Shown here: positions 9,162-18,596 of the stretch, piece by piece
How positions within the stretch are numbered: the first letter of the stretch is position 1
Layout of the letters: the number at the start of each line of letters is the position of its first letter
Notes under the pieces: generated by a model
The model's input: the letters and a program-made list of their open reading frames with translations, nothing else
What the model was told of the DNA's origin: nothing
The model's database searches: none
Made by a program: the position numbers and the translations under genes
DNA from: Chloroflexota bacterium
Lineage (GTDB): Bacteria > Chloroflexota > Dehalococcoidia > JACPQF01
Assembly: GCA_016190625.1 (NCBI GenBank)
Contig: JACPQF010000134.1
Coordinates: 1 to 59,591 of the forward strand
Length of the DNA stretch: 59,591 nucleotides
Direction: 5' to 3'

Positions 9162-9182
9162 GTCGTCCTGCGTCAGGGAAGG

Positions 9183-10778
9183 TTATGGTGCCGTGTTTCC
9201 TTGGTACCGCCGCAAATCCTCTTGCCACAAGGTGACAAATGGATTGCCAGCCGCGGCGGGCGCTAGTTTTCCCCCTGTGCTCAGGCGGGTCTGGGTGGTG
9301 CCGGCGTGGATGAGCCAGGCAAATAGCCCCAACGGGCCCAGCGTGGCCGGGTCTATGCCGACGGCGTTGGCATAACGAGCCAGGCATTCTGCCCTCACGC
9401 CTCCGGTAAACGTCGAGGGATTCAGGCTTGCCCGATAGGATTCTAGATAACCCCCCGTTTCCATTGCTCCATCCCGGAAAAAGGCGAGGTAAGCGAGAAA
9501 GTAGACCAAATCTAGAGCCGGCAACCCCTCCATCTGTGCCGACTCCCAATCCAACACGGCGAGGGACCCGTCGGGCCCAATGTGCACATTCCAGGGAGAG
9601 AAATCCCGGTGCTCGCCGACGACGGGTAGGCCCTCCGCGGCGTTCAGAGTTTCACGCGTCTCTTGCAGAACGAGGCCATCGATTGCCTGTCCGGCGGCAT
9701 TATGGAATACCGCAAATCTCTGCTCAATCTGGCGATCCAACCAGGTCTTCGAGACGCGGCGATCTGGCCGACCGGCCAAGGCCACCAGCCAATCCGTCGC
9801 CTTGATGGCATAGTCACGGTAGTTGCCTTCGTTCAGCCGGCGGAATAAAGGCTCACCCTCCGCGTAGGTCTCGCCGAGGCGACCGAAGCCGTCGTGTATA
9901 TCGCAGAACAGTAACCTCGGCACACCGGGCATCCCGCCCGGCCGCTGAGCGTGCACGCTGGCGAGGGCGGCGGCCTCGTTTTCCAAGGAGGCGAGTGACC
10001 CGGCCACCCGCGGCATCTTCACGACCAACCGCGGGACGCCGTCGGAGGCGGCGGAGACGAGGCCGACCACTTTGTTGCTGCTGTGCCGGCCTCCGGTGGC
10101 CAGAAGCCAGGCAAATCGATCGGGCGTCGGGCCGAAGCCCCAGGATTCCCAGCGGTCCCGCAGCAACTCGTTGGGATCGATAGGCCCGTCTTGAATGCCC
10201 GCCAGGTCGACCGGCCCAGCCTCTCGTCGTAGCGGTTTGCGGGCTAGGGCACAGATCGGTACGGCCGTGCCAGTCCTAAGCCCGGCCCTCAACGCCAAGC
10301 CCAGCGCCAGGCGGCGAGGCAGGCCGGCGATCCCATCGGTCTGGAGTCCTGGCCGCTGTTGGCGCCGCCAGCGCTCGATGGCCGCCGGCGAATCCAAAGG
10401 CAGCCAGCAACGGGAAGGCATTCGGGGAGGATAGGGCCAATAGCTGGCTGCGTCGGCGAACCCCGTTTCCCGCAGTTGGTAGCGAACCCTTGACACTCCC
10501 TTGGGCCACGGCCAATACCACTCCGTGTAACAGTGGCCGCCAGGGCGAAGCGCTTGATATGCTTCCCTTAGGGTGCGTGAAGAGGGGTTGCGCAATATCG
10601 CCAGATCGCAGTCGGCCCGCCCAGTCCGAGGCCATGTCGATAGGCTTCCTGAGACCGCCGCCACAGCACGAGCGAGTGAACCGCTGGTCGAACAGATACT
10701 ACGCGCCGGCCAGGGCTGGGGCAGGAGGAAACGCCAATCGACGCGCCTTAGAAGTCGGTTATAAGATCCTTCATCCAC
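9183..10778 (-). CDS. Methyltransferase-like / APH-kinase fusion protein
   Basis: 531 residues. The first about 170 resemble a degenerate class I methyltransferase: SYNRLLRRVDWRFLLP, then LREAYQALRPGGHCYTEWY in the place of the post-motif region, but no intact Gly-rich SAM loop. The C-terminal 300 residues are an aminoglycoside/choline kinase-like (APH) domain with the catalytic loop GEHRDFSPWNVHIG and the metal-binding LAVLDWESA, about residues 390-420. This is the last gene of the minus-strand polysaccharide operon and overlaps the preceding glycosyltransferase by 8 bases. A sugar or lipid-linked precursor kinase role fits the context better than antibiotic resistance. Fusions of a methyltransferase-like head to an APH tail are uncommon to my knowledge. 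Confidence 0.7.
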   Translation of the reverse strand: MDEGSYNRLLRRVDWRFLLPQPWPARSICSTSGSLARAVAAVSGSLSTWPRTGRADCDLAILRNPSSRTLREAYQALRPGGHCYTEWYWPWPKGVSRVRYQLRETGFADAASYWPYPPRMPSRCWLPLDSPAAIERWRRQQRPGLQTDGIAGLPRRLALGLALRAGLRTGTAVPICALARKPLRREAGPVDLAGIQDGPIDPNELLRDRWESWGFGPTPDRFAWLLATGGRHSSNKVVGLVSAASDGVPRLVVKMPRVAGSLASLENEAAALASVHAQRPGGMPGVPRLLFCDIHDGFGRLGETYAEGEPLFRRLNEGNYRDYAIKATDWLVALAGRPDRRVSKTWLDRQIEQRFAVFHNAAGQAIDGLVLQETRETLNAAEGLPVVGEHRDFSPWNVHIGPDGSLAVLDWESAQMEGLPALDLVYFLAYLAFFRDGAMETGGYLESYRASLNPSTFTGGVRAECLARYANAVGIDPATLGPLGLFAWLIHAGTTQTRLSTGGKLAPAAAGNPFVTLWQEDLRRYQGNTAP

Positions 10779-12009
10779 TTCGGTCAGTCACTTTCTCGGC
10801 CAATAGCTCGGCGTAGACCATTTCCAGCCGACCGACATAGGCCGACGGGCTGAACTGTGCCATGGCATGGGCGCGGGCGCGGGCGCCGAGCACCGTGCGA
10901 GCTTCGGCAGAGTCCAGCAGAGCCGCCGTGGCCCGGGCAATCCCCTCGGCGTTGTCGGCGATGGCGAGAGGAGCTTCCACACTGCCAGTGCTCAACCCCT
11001 CGGCCCCGCGGGCCGTCGTCACCACGGCCTTGCCCATGGCCATGGCCTGGAGAACCTTCATCCGCTGTCCACCCCCGATGCGGACCGGCGCCATCACTAC
11101 CGCGGCTTCCTCGATGAACGGCTCGACCTGTGGCACGCCAGCAGTGACGACGATGTCGGGGCCAGCTAGAGAGTGAACTTCCGCCGGCGGGTCGGGGCCG
11201 ATGATGGCTAGCCGGACACCGGGCGACTGTCGCTGGAGCAATGGCATTATCTCCCTGCCAAGCCAGAGAGCCGCATCGACGTTGGGGGGATGGTTGAAGT
11301 TTCCGACGAAGACAACACTTTTCCCGTCGCCGCTGGGCCGCTGTGGCAGCGGCGGAATCTCGACAGGGAACGGATTGACGCGAACGCGCTCGGCCAGATC
11401 GGGCGCGATCGATTGGACGGCGGCGGCGTCGCGCGAGCTCAATACCTGAACGCGATCAAATCTCCGCCAGACCCACGCCTGATAGCTCGTCCAGCGTTGC
11501 CAATCAAGCTCCTTGATGAACCAGCGTGACCGGTTGCCATTCTTCGGACCTCGCCAGGCGATTGGTCGGGGGCGCCTCACTTCATACTCGGTGAGCACTA
11601 CCGGCGCTCTAATGGGGTATCGGTAGGCACCCATAGCGTTGTCCTCCACCTGAACGACGTCGAAGGCGTCTTCGCTGCCAAGCTCGCCGAGAATGCGCTG
11701 AATAGCCGGATCCCAGAACCAGACTGTGCGCCAGGGATACTTACCCCGAAGCCACATGGTGGCCAACCGCCAGCGACGCGACCAGCGCGACCAACCGGCG
11801 GGCATGGCCTGTGGCAGCGCGTAGAGACGCACGCCCATTCTCTGAAGATCGCGAATAGCATCCTTCGCCGGGGCTTCAGGTTCCACGACGGTGACCAGCG
11901 TCACCTCGTGGCGACCTATAAGGCCGGTCAGCTCGGCGTACAGGAGAACCGGAATGGCACCTGCCCCCTGCCGGCGCGGTAGCATCGGCGTCACCATAAG
12001 AATTCTCAT
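10771..12009 (-). CDS. GT4 glycosyltransferase
   Basis: 412 residues, GT-B fold. It begins MRILMVTPMLPRRQGAGAI, and the C-terminal half has VVFVGNFNHPPNVDAALW and GGGQRMKVLQAMAMGKAVV, the nucleotide-sugar binding region (EX7E replaced by a PEP-CTERM/EpsH1-associated sugar-transferase style motif). It resembles the Stp1-like transferases of exopolysaccharide clusters. ATG 12007-12009 overlaps the stop of the upstream GT2 gene (ATGA), so it is coupled to it. Acceptor and donor are not predictable. Confidence 0.85.
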   Translation of the reverse strand: MRILMVTPMLPRRQGAGAIPVLLYAELTGLIGRHEVTLVTVVEPEAPAKDAIRDLQRMGVRLYALPQAMPAGWSRWSRRWRLATMWLRGKYPWRTVWFWDPAIQRILGELGSEDAFDVVQVEDNAMGAYRYPIRAPVVLTEYEVRRPRPIAWRGPKNGNRSRWFIKELDWQRWTSYQAWVWRRFDRVQVLSSRDAAAVQSIAPDLAERVRVNPFPVEIPPLPQRPSGDGKSVVFVGNFNHPPNVDAALWLGREIMPLLQRQSPGVRLAIIGPDPPAEVHSLAGPDIVVTAGVPQVEPFIEEAAVVMAPVRIGGGQRMKVLQAMAMGKAVVTTARGAEGLSTGSVEAPLAIADNAEGIARATAALLDSAEARTVLGARARAHAMAQFSPSAYVGRLEMVYAELLAEKVTDRSG

Positions 12010-13142
12010 TCTGCGGCGTGTCTCCTTCCAATGCGGCTGTCACCGGGCGAGCGGTGGTCTCGCCAAAGCTTGTCGCGGCTGTGGAGGATCCACAGAAGAG
12101 CACTGATCCTTGGCCGGGTCTCAGGAAAGAAGAAAAACTCGGCCAAGCGCCGTGCGGGCGCTCTTGGGGCGGCGGCCGTGAGCGCGAACCAGAGCAGGTA
12201 CATCGCCTTGATCGAGAGACCCACATCGAAGCGGCGGCTAGCGGCTCTCGCTCCATCCAGCAGCGCTCTCCAGATGCTATCGCCAGTGACCGGATGGTGG
12301 ATCGGATCCAGTTTCAGCAAAACCATTCTGCTGGCCACATAGGACACGGACAGAATATCTTCCGGCCGCAAACGACCTAGGGGCAGTCCGAGGCGATGAG
12401 CGGTCGCCGCGATATCCCCGCTGGTGCTCCGCATATACCCGACTGACTTGCGAATTTGATTCAGGTCGAAGCGCGAAACCTCGTGGCTGTTCGCTCCGTG
12501 AACACGGTAGTGAGCGCCGACGTCCTCGAGGAACAATACCGGTCCATAAAGAGCGGAGACATGGGACAGGTACCAGTCCGCACAGTTTCTGTACGTGTCT
12601 TCGGCCACGGGCATGATCTGGCGAAGCACACGTGCCGAAAAAGCGTTGCCGCTCGTCGCCATCCAAGTCAGGTCAAATGGGAAGGTCTGAACGTGGCGTC
12701 GAAGGTCGCCGCCGCGCAACGGCAGGTGCGGCGCGGGCTTGACCACCCCGGTTGAGGCGCCGAGCGCATCGATGATCTCCATCCGGTACATCACCTTGGC
12801 CGCCTCGGGGCGCGTCCGCATGGCGGCAGCAACTCGCCTGGCAGTGTCGGGCAGTAGCTCATCGTCGGAGTCGAGGAAAATCACGACGTCGCCCCGGCTG
12901 GTCGCGAACCCGGCGTTGAAGGCCGAGGCCTGCCCGCCGTTGTCTTTCAGGACGGGCGTGACCTGTCCGGCAAAGCTCGCGATCACCTGCCTCGAATGGT
13001 CGGTGGAGCCATCGTCCACGACGATAGTTTCGGTGTGAGGATGTCCCTGCCCCAGGGCGCTACGGATGGCATCGCCCAGGAACCGCCCATAGTTGTAGTT
13101 ATTGATGACGATGCTGACCAAGATATCGCTCGCCAGCGGCAA
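12006..13142 (-). CDS. GT2 glycosyltransferase
   Basis: 378 residues if it starts at TTG 13142, directly before SDILVSIVINNYNYGRFL. GT-A motifs: ETIVVDDGSTDHS (nucleotide binding) and VVIFLDSDDELLPD (DxD-type metal site), with WMATSGNAFSA as acceptor-side region. The frame stays open further upstream to 13301, but that part overlaps the membrane-protein gene ending at 13147, so the short form is preferred. The C-terminus (about residues 280-350) is amphipathic and could bind the membrane. It belongs to the same operon, with a 4-base gap upstream. Confidence 0.82.
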   Translation of the reverse strand: MPLASDILVSIVINNYNYGRFLGDAIRSALGQGHPHTETIVVDDGSTDHSRQVIASFAGQVTPVLKDNGGQASAFNAGFATSRGDVVIFLDSDDELLPDTARRVAAAMRTRPEAAKVMYRMEIIDALGASTGVVKPAPHLPLRGGDLRRHVQTFPFDLTWMATSGNAFSARVLRQIMPVAEDTYRNCADWYLSHVSALYGPVLFLEDVGAHYRVHGANSHEVSRFDLNQIRKSVGYMRSTSGDIAATAHRLGLPLGRLRPEDILSVSYVASRMVLLKLDPIHHPVTGDSIWRALLDGARAASRRFDVGLSIKAMYLLWFALTAAAPRAPARRLAEFFFFPETRPRISALLWILHSRDKLWRDHRSPGDSRIGRRHAAE

Positions 13143-13146
13143 TGCC

Positions 13147-13977
13147 TCACTTTCTCTCGGAAGGTTCGAAGCGCTGGATTCCCAGCAGCGAGGGTGGTGA
13201 CCCGGATGACGGCAGAGACCGCCAAAGCACGGCATGACGATACGCCGCATCGCTGTGGGCGACATAGAGCCGGGCCTCGACGGTCGGCGAACGTGCCTCA
13301 TCAGCCGGAATATCGAGGTCGACCTGCCAGATCTCGGACGGCGACAGTGTTATCGAGCGCCATTCGAAGAGCACCTTGTCTCCCGACACCACCGCCAACT
13401 GGTAGCTCCTGGCCGTTGTCTCCAGATTGCGAACCCCGAGCCTTACGCCTCCTGCTCCCGCCTGATTATTTGCTAGAAGCCAGAGTTGCGTGGTGTCGGG
13501 ACTCGAAACTTGCGTTGCTCCCCAATGAGCTAGCGCCACGGCCATGGTGGCAGCGACCGTCGCAGCGACCAGAAGAGCCGCGCCGCGAAGAGAGAAGCTG
13601 AGGTCGGGGCTTGCCACCCGCGAGCCTGCCTGCGGCCGCACCAGCACCACTCCCCCCGCCATCAGCGTGACGCTACATAGCCAGATTACCAGTCCTTCTC
13701 TGCCGATGCCCCACGGCGTTAGATTGAGCACCAGGCCGCCCAGCACATCAGCGGCCAGCGAGAGGCCAATCGTGAAGACGAACCGCGCCCATCTAAGCGC
13801 CTGCAGCCTGACCGGCAACAACTTAGTCAAGGAATAACCAGGCAGTATGAGAACCAGCGCCAACGCTCCCGCCAGTCTGGCGATGCCGGTGGGCAAGTCG
13901 ACCAGGGTCGCGACTCCCGCCAGAAGCGCAGCCGTCATCAAAGCCATCAAGCCTAGGGATCTACGGCACACTGGCAT
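13147..13977 (-). CDS. DUF1616-like membrane protein
   Basis: 276 residues from ATG 13977 (MPVCRRSLGLMALM). Four to five N-terminal membrane helices with LALVLILPGYSLTKLL, a block typical of DUF1616 proteins of archaeal and bacterial surface-polysaccharide loci, are followed by one more helix and a C-terminal soluble beta-rich domain (residues about 160-276, GGVRLGVRNLETTARSYQL). The fold suggests an extracytoplasmic Ig-like module. The function of the family is not known. It overlaps the end of the preceding gene by 17 bases, in the operon. Confidence 0.72.
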   Translation of the reverse strand: MPVCRRSLGLMALMTAALLAGVATLVDLPTGIARLAGALALVLILPGYSLTKLLPVRLQALRWARFVFTIGLSLAADVLGGLVLNLTPWGIGREGLVIWLCSVTLMAGGVVLVRPQAGSRVASPDLSFSLRGAALLVAATVAATMAVALAHWGATQVSSPDTTQLWLLANNQAGAGGVRLGVRNLETTARSYQLAVVSGDKVLFEWRSITLSPSEIWQVDLDIPADEARSPTVEARLYVAHSDAAYRHAVLWRSLPSSGSPPSLLGIQRFEPSERK

Positions 13978-15754
13978 CCTCCCCAGCGGCAACCAGTTGT
14001 CTAACATCGTAGATCTGGAGGTTGCCGCTATCAAACACGCGGCTGGTTTGCCCTAGACCGTCAAACTTCGCCAAGGCCGTGCTTCGAGGAACACCCGGAT
14101 AGTAGGAGGAACTGCCTGAGCCCTGGCTGCCCAACCGGCGGTCGACGACGATGTATTCGACCTGTCCCCGCCGTAACTGGCGCATCTCGCCCTGTCCGAC
14201 TCCCGGCGACAGGATGATCCAGCGAGCGTCGACGCCACCGCTCAACGTGGTTTCGATGTCTTGGCGTCCGTAGGAGCCCATGACGGCCATAGGCACCGCT
14301 TCCGCCGCCACGTGATTATCAGGGCCGAGAAAATCCCGCGCCCAAAGAGCGGCGGCGATCGCCTCAGGGTCGTCGCGGGCGACCTCGGCATTCTGGAGAT
14401 GTGAGGCTGGCAAACGCCACTGAGGTGGCCAGCCGCCGATGACGCCGCCCGTGAACATCAGCGCGATCGACAGTCCAACAAGCGAGGTCCGGATGGCCGA
14501 TGGTCTGCTCTGCAGCAGAGCGACGACGGTCAGAGCCGCGACGAAGGCAATTCCGATGAAAACGAACGCCGACAGCCGGTTCCCCATCTCCCAGCCCCGT
14601 CCGGTGAACCGGAGCGCGAGGCTCGCGGGATAGACAAGGGCGGTTACGGCTAGCGTCAGGGCCAGGGCGTGATCACGATATCGGCGCCACACGAGGAACA
14701 GTCCCGGAGGAAGAGCGGCCACCACGAGGCCAGCGGACCCGATGGCGGTCAATCGTTCCCAGAGCGGAGCGACGTAGCCAGTGGTGCTTTGGAAAAGCTG
14801 CCGCCCTGCGCCCGATTCCCCCGCCACCAAACTCGCCAGTTCGCCAAGGGTGCTCAGGACGTGAGGCGCCAGATAGCCGATAACCGTGCTACCGACCGTA
14901 ACCAGCCACAGCAGGCTAACCAGCGGAGCAACGATCGCGATGGCCCCTGGTCCCTTCCCTTTGTCCCGGCAGACCAGGCGATTGCCTAGCAGCCAGACAA
15001 GGAGGAATCCGGAGAGTAAGTACGACGTTAGGTGGTGGGTGGTGACGGTCAGGCCCAGAACCGCCAGCGCAACCGCGGTCAAGCGCCAGCGCGCTGATCC
15101 GGTGGCCTCCTGGCGACACAGCAGCACGAGGACAAAGATCGTCGCCGCCGGCAACGCTACCGATTCGTAGTCAAAGCCAGCGCCGAAAAAGAGGTAGTTC
15201 GGATTGGCCATGTAGATGACGACTGCGATACCCGCCACACGAGGCGAGCGGGACAGCAGCTCGTAGGTAGCATAGAGCGCGACGAGCAGCAACAGGCGGG
15301 CCGCCCCCACTACCACGAGGCCTGCGTGAAAAATGGAGGAGCCGGACAGAGTGGCGAGGGCCGAGGTGACGATCTCCTGGCCGGGATACACCGCGCTAAC
15401 GGGAAGAAGTGGGTTTCTCAGGAACAGCCTTCCGCTTAGACCAATGTCGTTTGCCGTTCGCCAGTGCATAAACTCGTCGGGAAACGAGAACACCAGCGGA
15501 CTGTAAAGCACCTTCACCAGATAAAGGCTCAAACCCAAAGCGACCACGAGGCCAAGCCCCTCTTGCCGCCCCACAGCCGGCGAAACCAGCCGCAAAGCGA
15601 CCGGCAGATAGATGCCAAGCAGGCCGATCCAGAAAACCGGCTCGGCCCAGGCCTGCCCATTTCTCGCCGCCAGATCTGCTATCGCCACGACGACAAGACT
15701 GCAAGCGACGATCAAGGCGATCGCTGGCAGCCAGCCAAGGCTCTCGTGGCTCAA
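13961..15754 (-). CDS. Polytopic GT-C-like membrane glycosyltransferase
   Basis: About 597 residues from TTG 15754 with some 12 membrane helices. The first extracytoplasmic loop contains FPDEFMHWRTANDIG, an acidic pair in the position used for metal or lipid-phosphate donor binding in GT-C enzymes (ArnT/PMT/AglB type), and the last 130 residues form an extracytoplasmic domain (EAIAAALWARDFLGPDNHV, VEYIVVDRRLG). It probably transfers a sugar from a polyprenyl-phosphate donor, or acts as a polymerase. The frame is open upstream to 15934, but codons above 15756 are translated from repeat DNA, so the native start was probably altered by that insertion; TTG 15754 is the first start outside it. Confidence 0.65.
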   Translation of the reverse strand: MSHESLGWLPAIALIVACSLVVVAIADLAARNGQAWAEPVFWIGLLGIYLPVALRLVSPAVGRQEGLGLVVALGLSLYLVKVLYSPLVFSFPDEFMHWRTANDIGLSGRLFLRNPLLPVSAVYPGQEIVTSALATLSGSSIFHAGLVVVGAARLLLLVALYATYELLSRSPRVAGIAVVIYMANPNYLFFGAGFDYESVALPAATIFVLVLLCRQEATGSARWRLTAVALAVLGLTVTTHHLTSYLLSGFLLVWLLGNRLVCRDKGKGPGAIAIVAPLVSLLWLVTVGSTVIGYLAPHVLSTLGELASLVAGESGAGRQLFQSTTGYVAPLWERLTAIGSAGLVVAALPPGLFLVWRRYRDHALALTLAVTALVYPASLALRFTGRGWEMGNRLSAFVFIGIAFVAALTVVALLQSRPSAIRTSLVGLSIALMFTGGVIGGWPPQWRLPASHLQNAEVARDDPEAIAAALWARDFLGPDNHVAAEAVPMAVMGSYGRQDIETTLSGGVDARWIILSPGVGQGEMRQLRRGQVEYIVVDRRLGSQGSGSSSYYPGVPRSTALAKFDGLGQTSRVFDSGNLQIYDVRQLVAAGEDASVP

Positions 15755-15756
15755 CT

Positions 15757-15919
15757 GACAGGACTTACGCGGTCTCACCACGGAGGCACGGAGACACGGA
15801 GGTTTTTTGCTTTTGGCCGAGAGAGACGGGTCCGAATGAAATCGAATCCCTCTTTGGAAGGATGGGTCGGTGGCGGCCAAGACCACCGGGTTTCTCCGCG
15901 CCTCTGTGTCTCCGTGGTG
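15757..15919. repeat. Composite repeat: CACGGAGG element plus family B end
   Basis: TCTCACCACGGAGGCACGGA (from 15773) and its imperfect reverse complement ending CTCCGTGGTG at 15919 form the ends of a roughly 147-bp element, the same family as 35882-36024. Beside it, at 15757-15769, is ACAGGACTTACGC, identical to the terminal repeat of the MITE at 47771-47942 and likewise preceded by AACT, though no second end is found. The element fills the gap between two glycosyltransferase genes and extends the downstream reading frame. Confidence 0.65.
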
Positions 15920-15930
15920 CAAAACGTCCC

Positions 15931-17190
15931 TCATCGCCGCCCGTCTATCGCAGCTGCTGGCTTTGTCGCCAGAACGTCATGGTAGACTTGCTCGATCAGG
16001 GGCACGATGCTATCCGCCCGGAAATGCGCTGCCCGCAGTTTCGCGGCGATTCCCATTTGGGTGGCGAGATCAGGTTCCTCCAGTATTCGCTGCATCGCCG
16101 CCCGCAAGGCATCGGAATCGCCCGGTGGAACCAGTAGTCCGGTCTCACCATCGGCAACGACGTCGGGAAGGCCGCCGATCCGCGAGGCAATGACGGGTCG
16201 GCCGCTCGCCATGGCCTCCAAAGCCGCGATGCCGAAGGTCTCGGGCCCGATCGACGGCAACAGCACGGCCAGGCTGCGGGGCAAGGCCGCCATCACCGCC
16301 TCGTGTGGCCACTTGCCTAGCACCAGGACGTTCGGCGGAAACTCCCGGGGAGTGTCGCTCAGCATCCTACCAATCAGCACCAAGGGTGGCGCCTTGCTGC
16401 CGAGGTCAGTTGACAGGTCAGCGTGGGCTCGCACCAGCACGCGTATTCCCTTGAACGTCCGCAGATCGCCGACGAACAGGAGAAATGGGTCGCCAGGCAA
16501 CCTGTCCAATTGCCCCTGCCAGTCGCCGGAGGGCGACAGCTCATCGCTCAGGAAGTTGGGAATTACTTTGAAGGGCGCCTTGCCACCGGCCAGCCGGTTA
16601 CCGTTTACGACTGCCTCGCTGACGGCCAAGAACATGTCGACCGACGACCGCTCGAAGGCGGACATCACCCAGTTGGCGACGGCTATGGGGATGCCCTTGG
16701 CGGGCCCGTAGTGATCGATAGCGTGCGGCAGGCAGCCAAGACCCGGCCCCCGGCAAACGCCATCGTTGAACGCCAGCGTCTTGACTGCGCAGGTCAGGCT
16801 GTAGTCGTGCAGCGACATCACCAGCCTGGCCCGGCTCCAGGGTTTCAGGGGAAGGAAGGAATGCACGAGCCAGTTGTGAGCGTGGACGATCTCGGGACGC
16901 TCGCGAGCGATGATCCGGCGCAGCGACCACATCAATCCGGGGTCGGGAAACGGCGGCGTGTGCCTACGCCCGTCCTCGGAAAACAGACCGGGCGCGCGTT
17001 GCGCCCAACCGCGAATACGGTACACTCGCACGCCATCATCGATTGCCAAGGTCGGATCGCCACTGTGCCGCAAGGTGGCTACCGACACCGCGTGGCCGCG
17101 CGCGGCCAGCTCGCCGGCAAGGTCACGAACGTGGTGTTCTTCGCCGCCAGTGATGGGCGGGTAGAACTGCGATAGCATCAAGATGCGCAT
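15931..17190 (-). CDS. GT4 glycosyltransferase
   Basis: 419 residues, GT-B fold. N-terminus MRILMLSQFYPPITGGEEHH with the Gly-Gly donor/acceptor loop; HAHNWLVHSFLPL is the acceptor-binding strand; the C-terminal domain has LLFVGDLRTFKGIRVLVRA and PETFGIAALEAMASGRPVIA, the EX7E motif (E-F-G-I-A-A-L-E type) of GT4 retaining transferases. The start ATG at 17190 lies 12 bases inside the end of the upstream GT4 gene. Likely cytoplasmic, adding a hexose to the lipid-linked repeat unit. Confidence 0.88.
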   Translation of the reverse strand: MRILMLSQFYPPITGGEEHHVRDLAGELAARGHAVSVATLRHSGDPTLAIDDGVRVYRIRGWAQRAPGLFSEDGRRHTPPFPDPGLMWSLRRIIARERPEIVHAHNWLVHSFLPLKPWSRARLVMSLHDYSLTCAVKTLAFNDGVCRGPGLGCLPHAIDHYGPAKGIPIAVANWVMSAFERSSVDMFLAVSEAVVNGNRLAGGKAPFKVIPNFLSDELSPSGDWQGQLDRLPGDPFLLFVGDLRTFKGIRVLVRAHADLSTDLGSKAPPLVLIGRMLSDTPREFPPNVLVLGKWPHEAVMAALPRSLAVLLPSIGPETFGIAALEAMASGRPVIASRIGGLPDVVADGETGLLVPPGDSDALRAAMQRILEEPDLATQMGIAAKLRAAHFRADSIVPLIEQVYHDVLATKPAAAIDGRR

Positions 17191-18416
17191 TCCCTGTCCC
17201 TCTTAACAATCGATGCATACAGACGTAGCAGCCCCTCGGCGCAGTCGTCCCAGGTCGGGGGCGCGAAGCTCGCCGGAACAAAGGGCTGACGCAACTGGCC
17301 GAGTATCGCCGCCGCCACCTCCTCAGAATGGCTATGGAGAGGCACGCGGGCGGCCCAGCCGCGTTCGGCTAGTTCCCTGAGCCCCGAAGTGTCGGCGACG
17401 AGGACGGGGCGTTGGAGCGCCAGCGCCTCGACAATTGCCACGGGATGGGTCTCGTATTCGCTCAGGCACACGACCAATGTCGCCCGCGATAACACGGAGG
17501 CCATTTCGGCGCGCTCACCCGGGGGTATCGACCTGATCTCGACCTGGTCCGCTACAGCCAACCGCTGCGAGAACCGTGCCAGCTCGCTTTGGTATGGTCC
17601 CGAGCCAAGGATCAGGAGCCGGGCGTCGGGTCGCTGTCGCAAGACCGCGGGCAGGGCAGCGATAACGTGATGGTGGCCCTTGTAGCGCTCCAGCCGGCCA
17701 ATAGACACGATGGTTGGGTCGGCGAGGGTAGGGGATGCAGTGGCCGGCTTTGCCGCCGATGTCTCGTTTGGCGGCAAATCGGCTCCGTTAGGAATCAGTG
17801 CGATACGCTCGGGCGGGAGGCCAAGCTGCCGAGCGAACAGCTCACGCTCGAACTGGGCAACGGCCACCAGTCGGTCGGCACGCCGCAGGAGCGGCCCGAG
17901 CGCCCGTCGCTGCACGCCACGCACCGCGTTTCGCCACCCGAACGAGTGTCCCCCGCTGTGAAATGTCACGATGTACGGGAGGCGCGCCCGCAGGGCTGCG
18001 AGCATAGCCAGCGGCGCTACCAGAGTGTGAAAGGACTGAATATGAATTATTTCCCAAGGCCCAGACGTGATGGCCCTGTAAATGTCTGGCGCCAGGTAGT
18101 AGTCTTTGCTTGCCGGCCAGGCGTGCACTCGCCGGATTTCAAACCCGTCTGACCTCTCCTCGGGCGGCAGCGCTCCCGTGGGGTCGGTGGTCAAGACGGT
18201 GACGCGGGCCCCAGCGCGGGCCGACCGCAAGGCGACCTCCCGGACGTGGGTTTCCACTCCACCTGAATGCGGCAAATACCGGGGCGTGACGAACAGAAGA
18301 CGAAGACCACGTACCCGTGGCTGGCTGGGCGCCGTCTCACCTAGACTGTCGCCGGTGGCGTTCACTCCGCACAAAGCAATTCTCCACATTGCCGGTTCAC
18401 AGTTTAGGACTTTCAT
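17178..18416 (-). CDS. GT4 glycosyltransferase
   Basis: 412 residues at most. LRLLFVTPRYLPHSGGVETH begins the GT-B N-domain; the C-domain has VSIGRLERYKGHHHVIAAL and LSEYETHPVAIVEALALQRP (EX7E). The first 17 residues may not be translated: comparison with the duplicated fragment at 19716-19943 shows that only the part from the common GTG at 18365 onwards is shared, so GTG 18365 is the likelier start. It is divergent from the GH26 gene at 18597, with about 180 bases between them. The 5' half together with that spacer and the GH26 gene was copied to 19716-21447. Confidence 0.86.
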   Translation of the reverse strand: MKVLNCEPAMWRIALCGVNATGDSLGETAPSQPRVRGLRLLFVTPRYLPHSGGVETHVREVALRSARAGARVTVLTTDPTGALPPEERSDGFEIRRVHAWPASKDYYLAPDIYRAITSGPWEIIHIQSFHTLVAPLAMLAALRARLPYIVTFHSGGHSFGWRNAVRGVQRRALGPLLRRADRLVAVAQFERELFARQLGLPPERIALIPNGADLPPNETSAAKPATASPTLADPTIVSIGRLERYKGHHHVIAALPAVLRQRPDARLLILGSGPYQSELARFSQRLAVADQVEIRSIPPGERAEMASVLSRATLVVCLSEYETHPVAIVEALALQRPVLVADTSGLRELAERGWAARVPLHSHSEEVAAAILGQLRQPFVPASFAPPTWDDCAEGLLRLYASIVKRDRECAS

Positions 18417-18596
18417 CTGGGACTTCTATGGGATAGGAATCTACCAAAACGTTGGCTAGAATGATAGCTCGATAGATGCCGGCACGCGGCATGCTATGCA
18501 ATAAGCATACCAGTAGAAGTCGCTCACCTAGCTCGCCGGTCGCGTCTTACGTAGCGCAACCATCAATGAGTTGAAAGGAGGTTTGAGCAGTCGACG

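Noticed and set aside
11000-16000. Long plus-strand open frames across the glycosyltransferase genes
   Set aside because: They are shadows of the GC-rich minus-strand genes and lack domains and ribosome sites.
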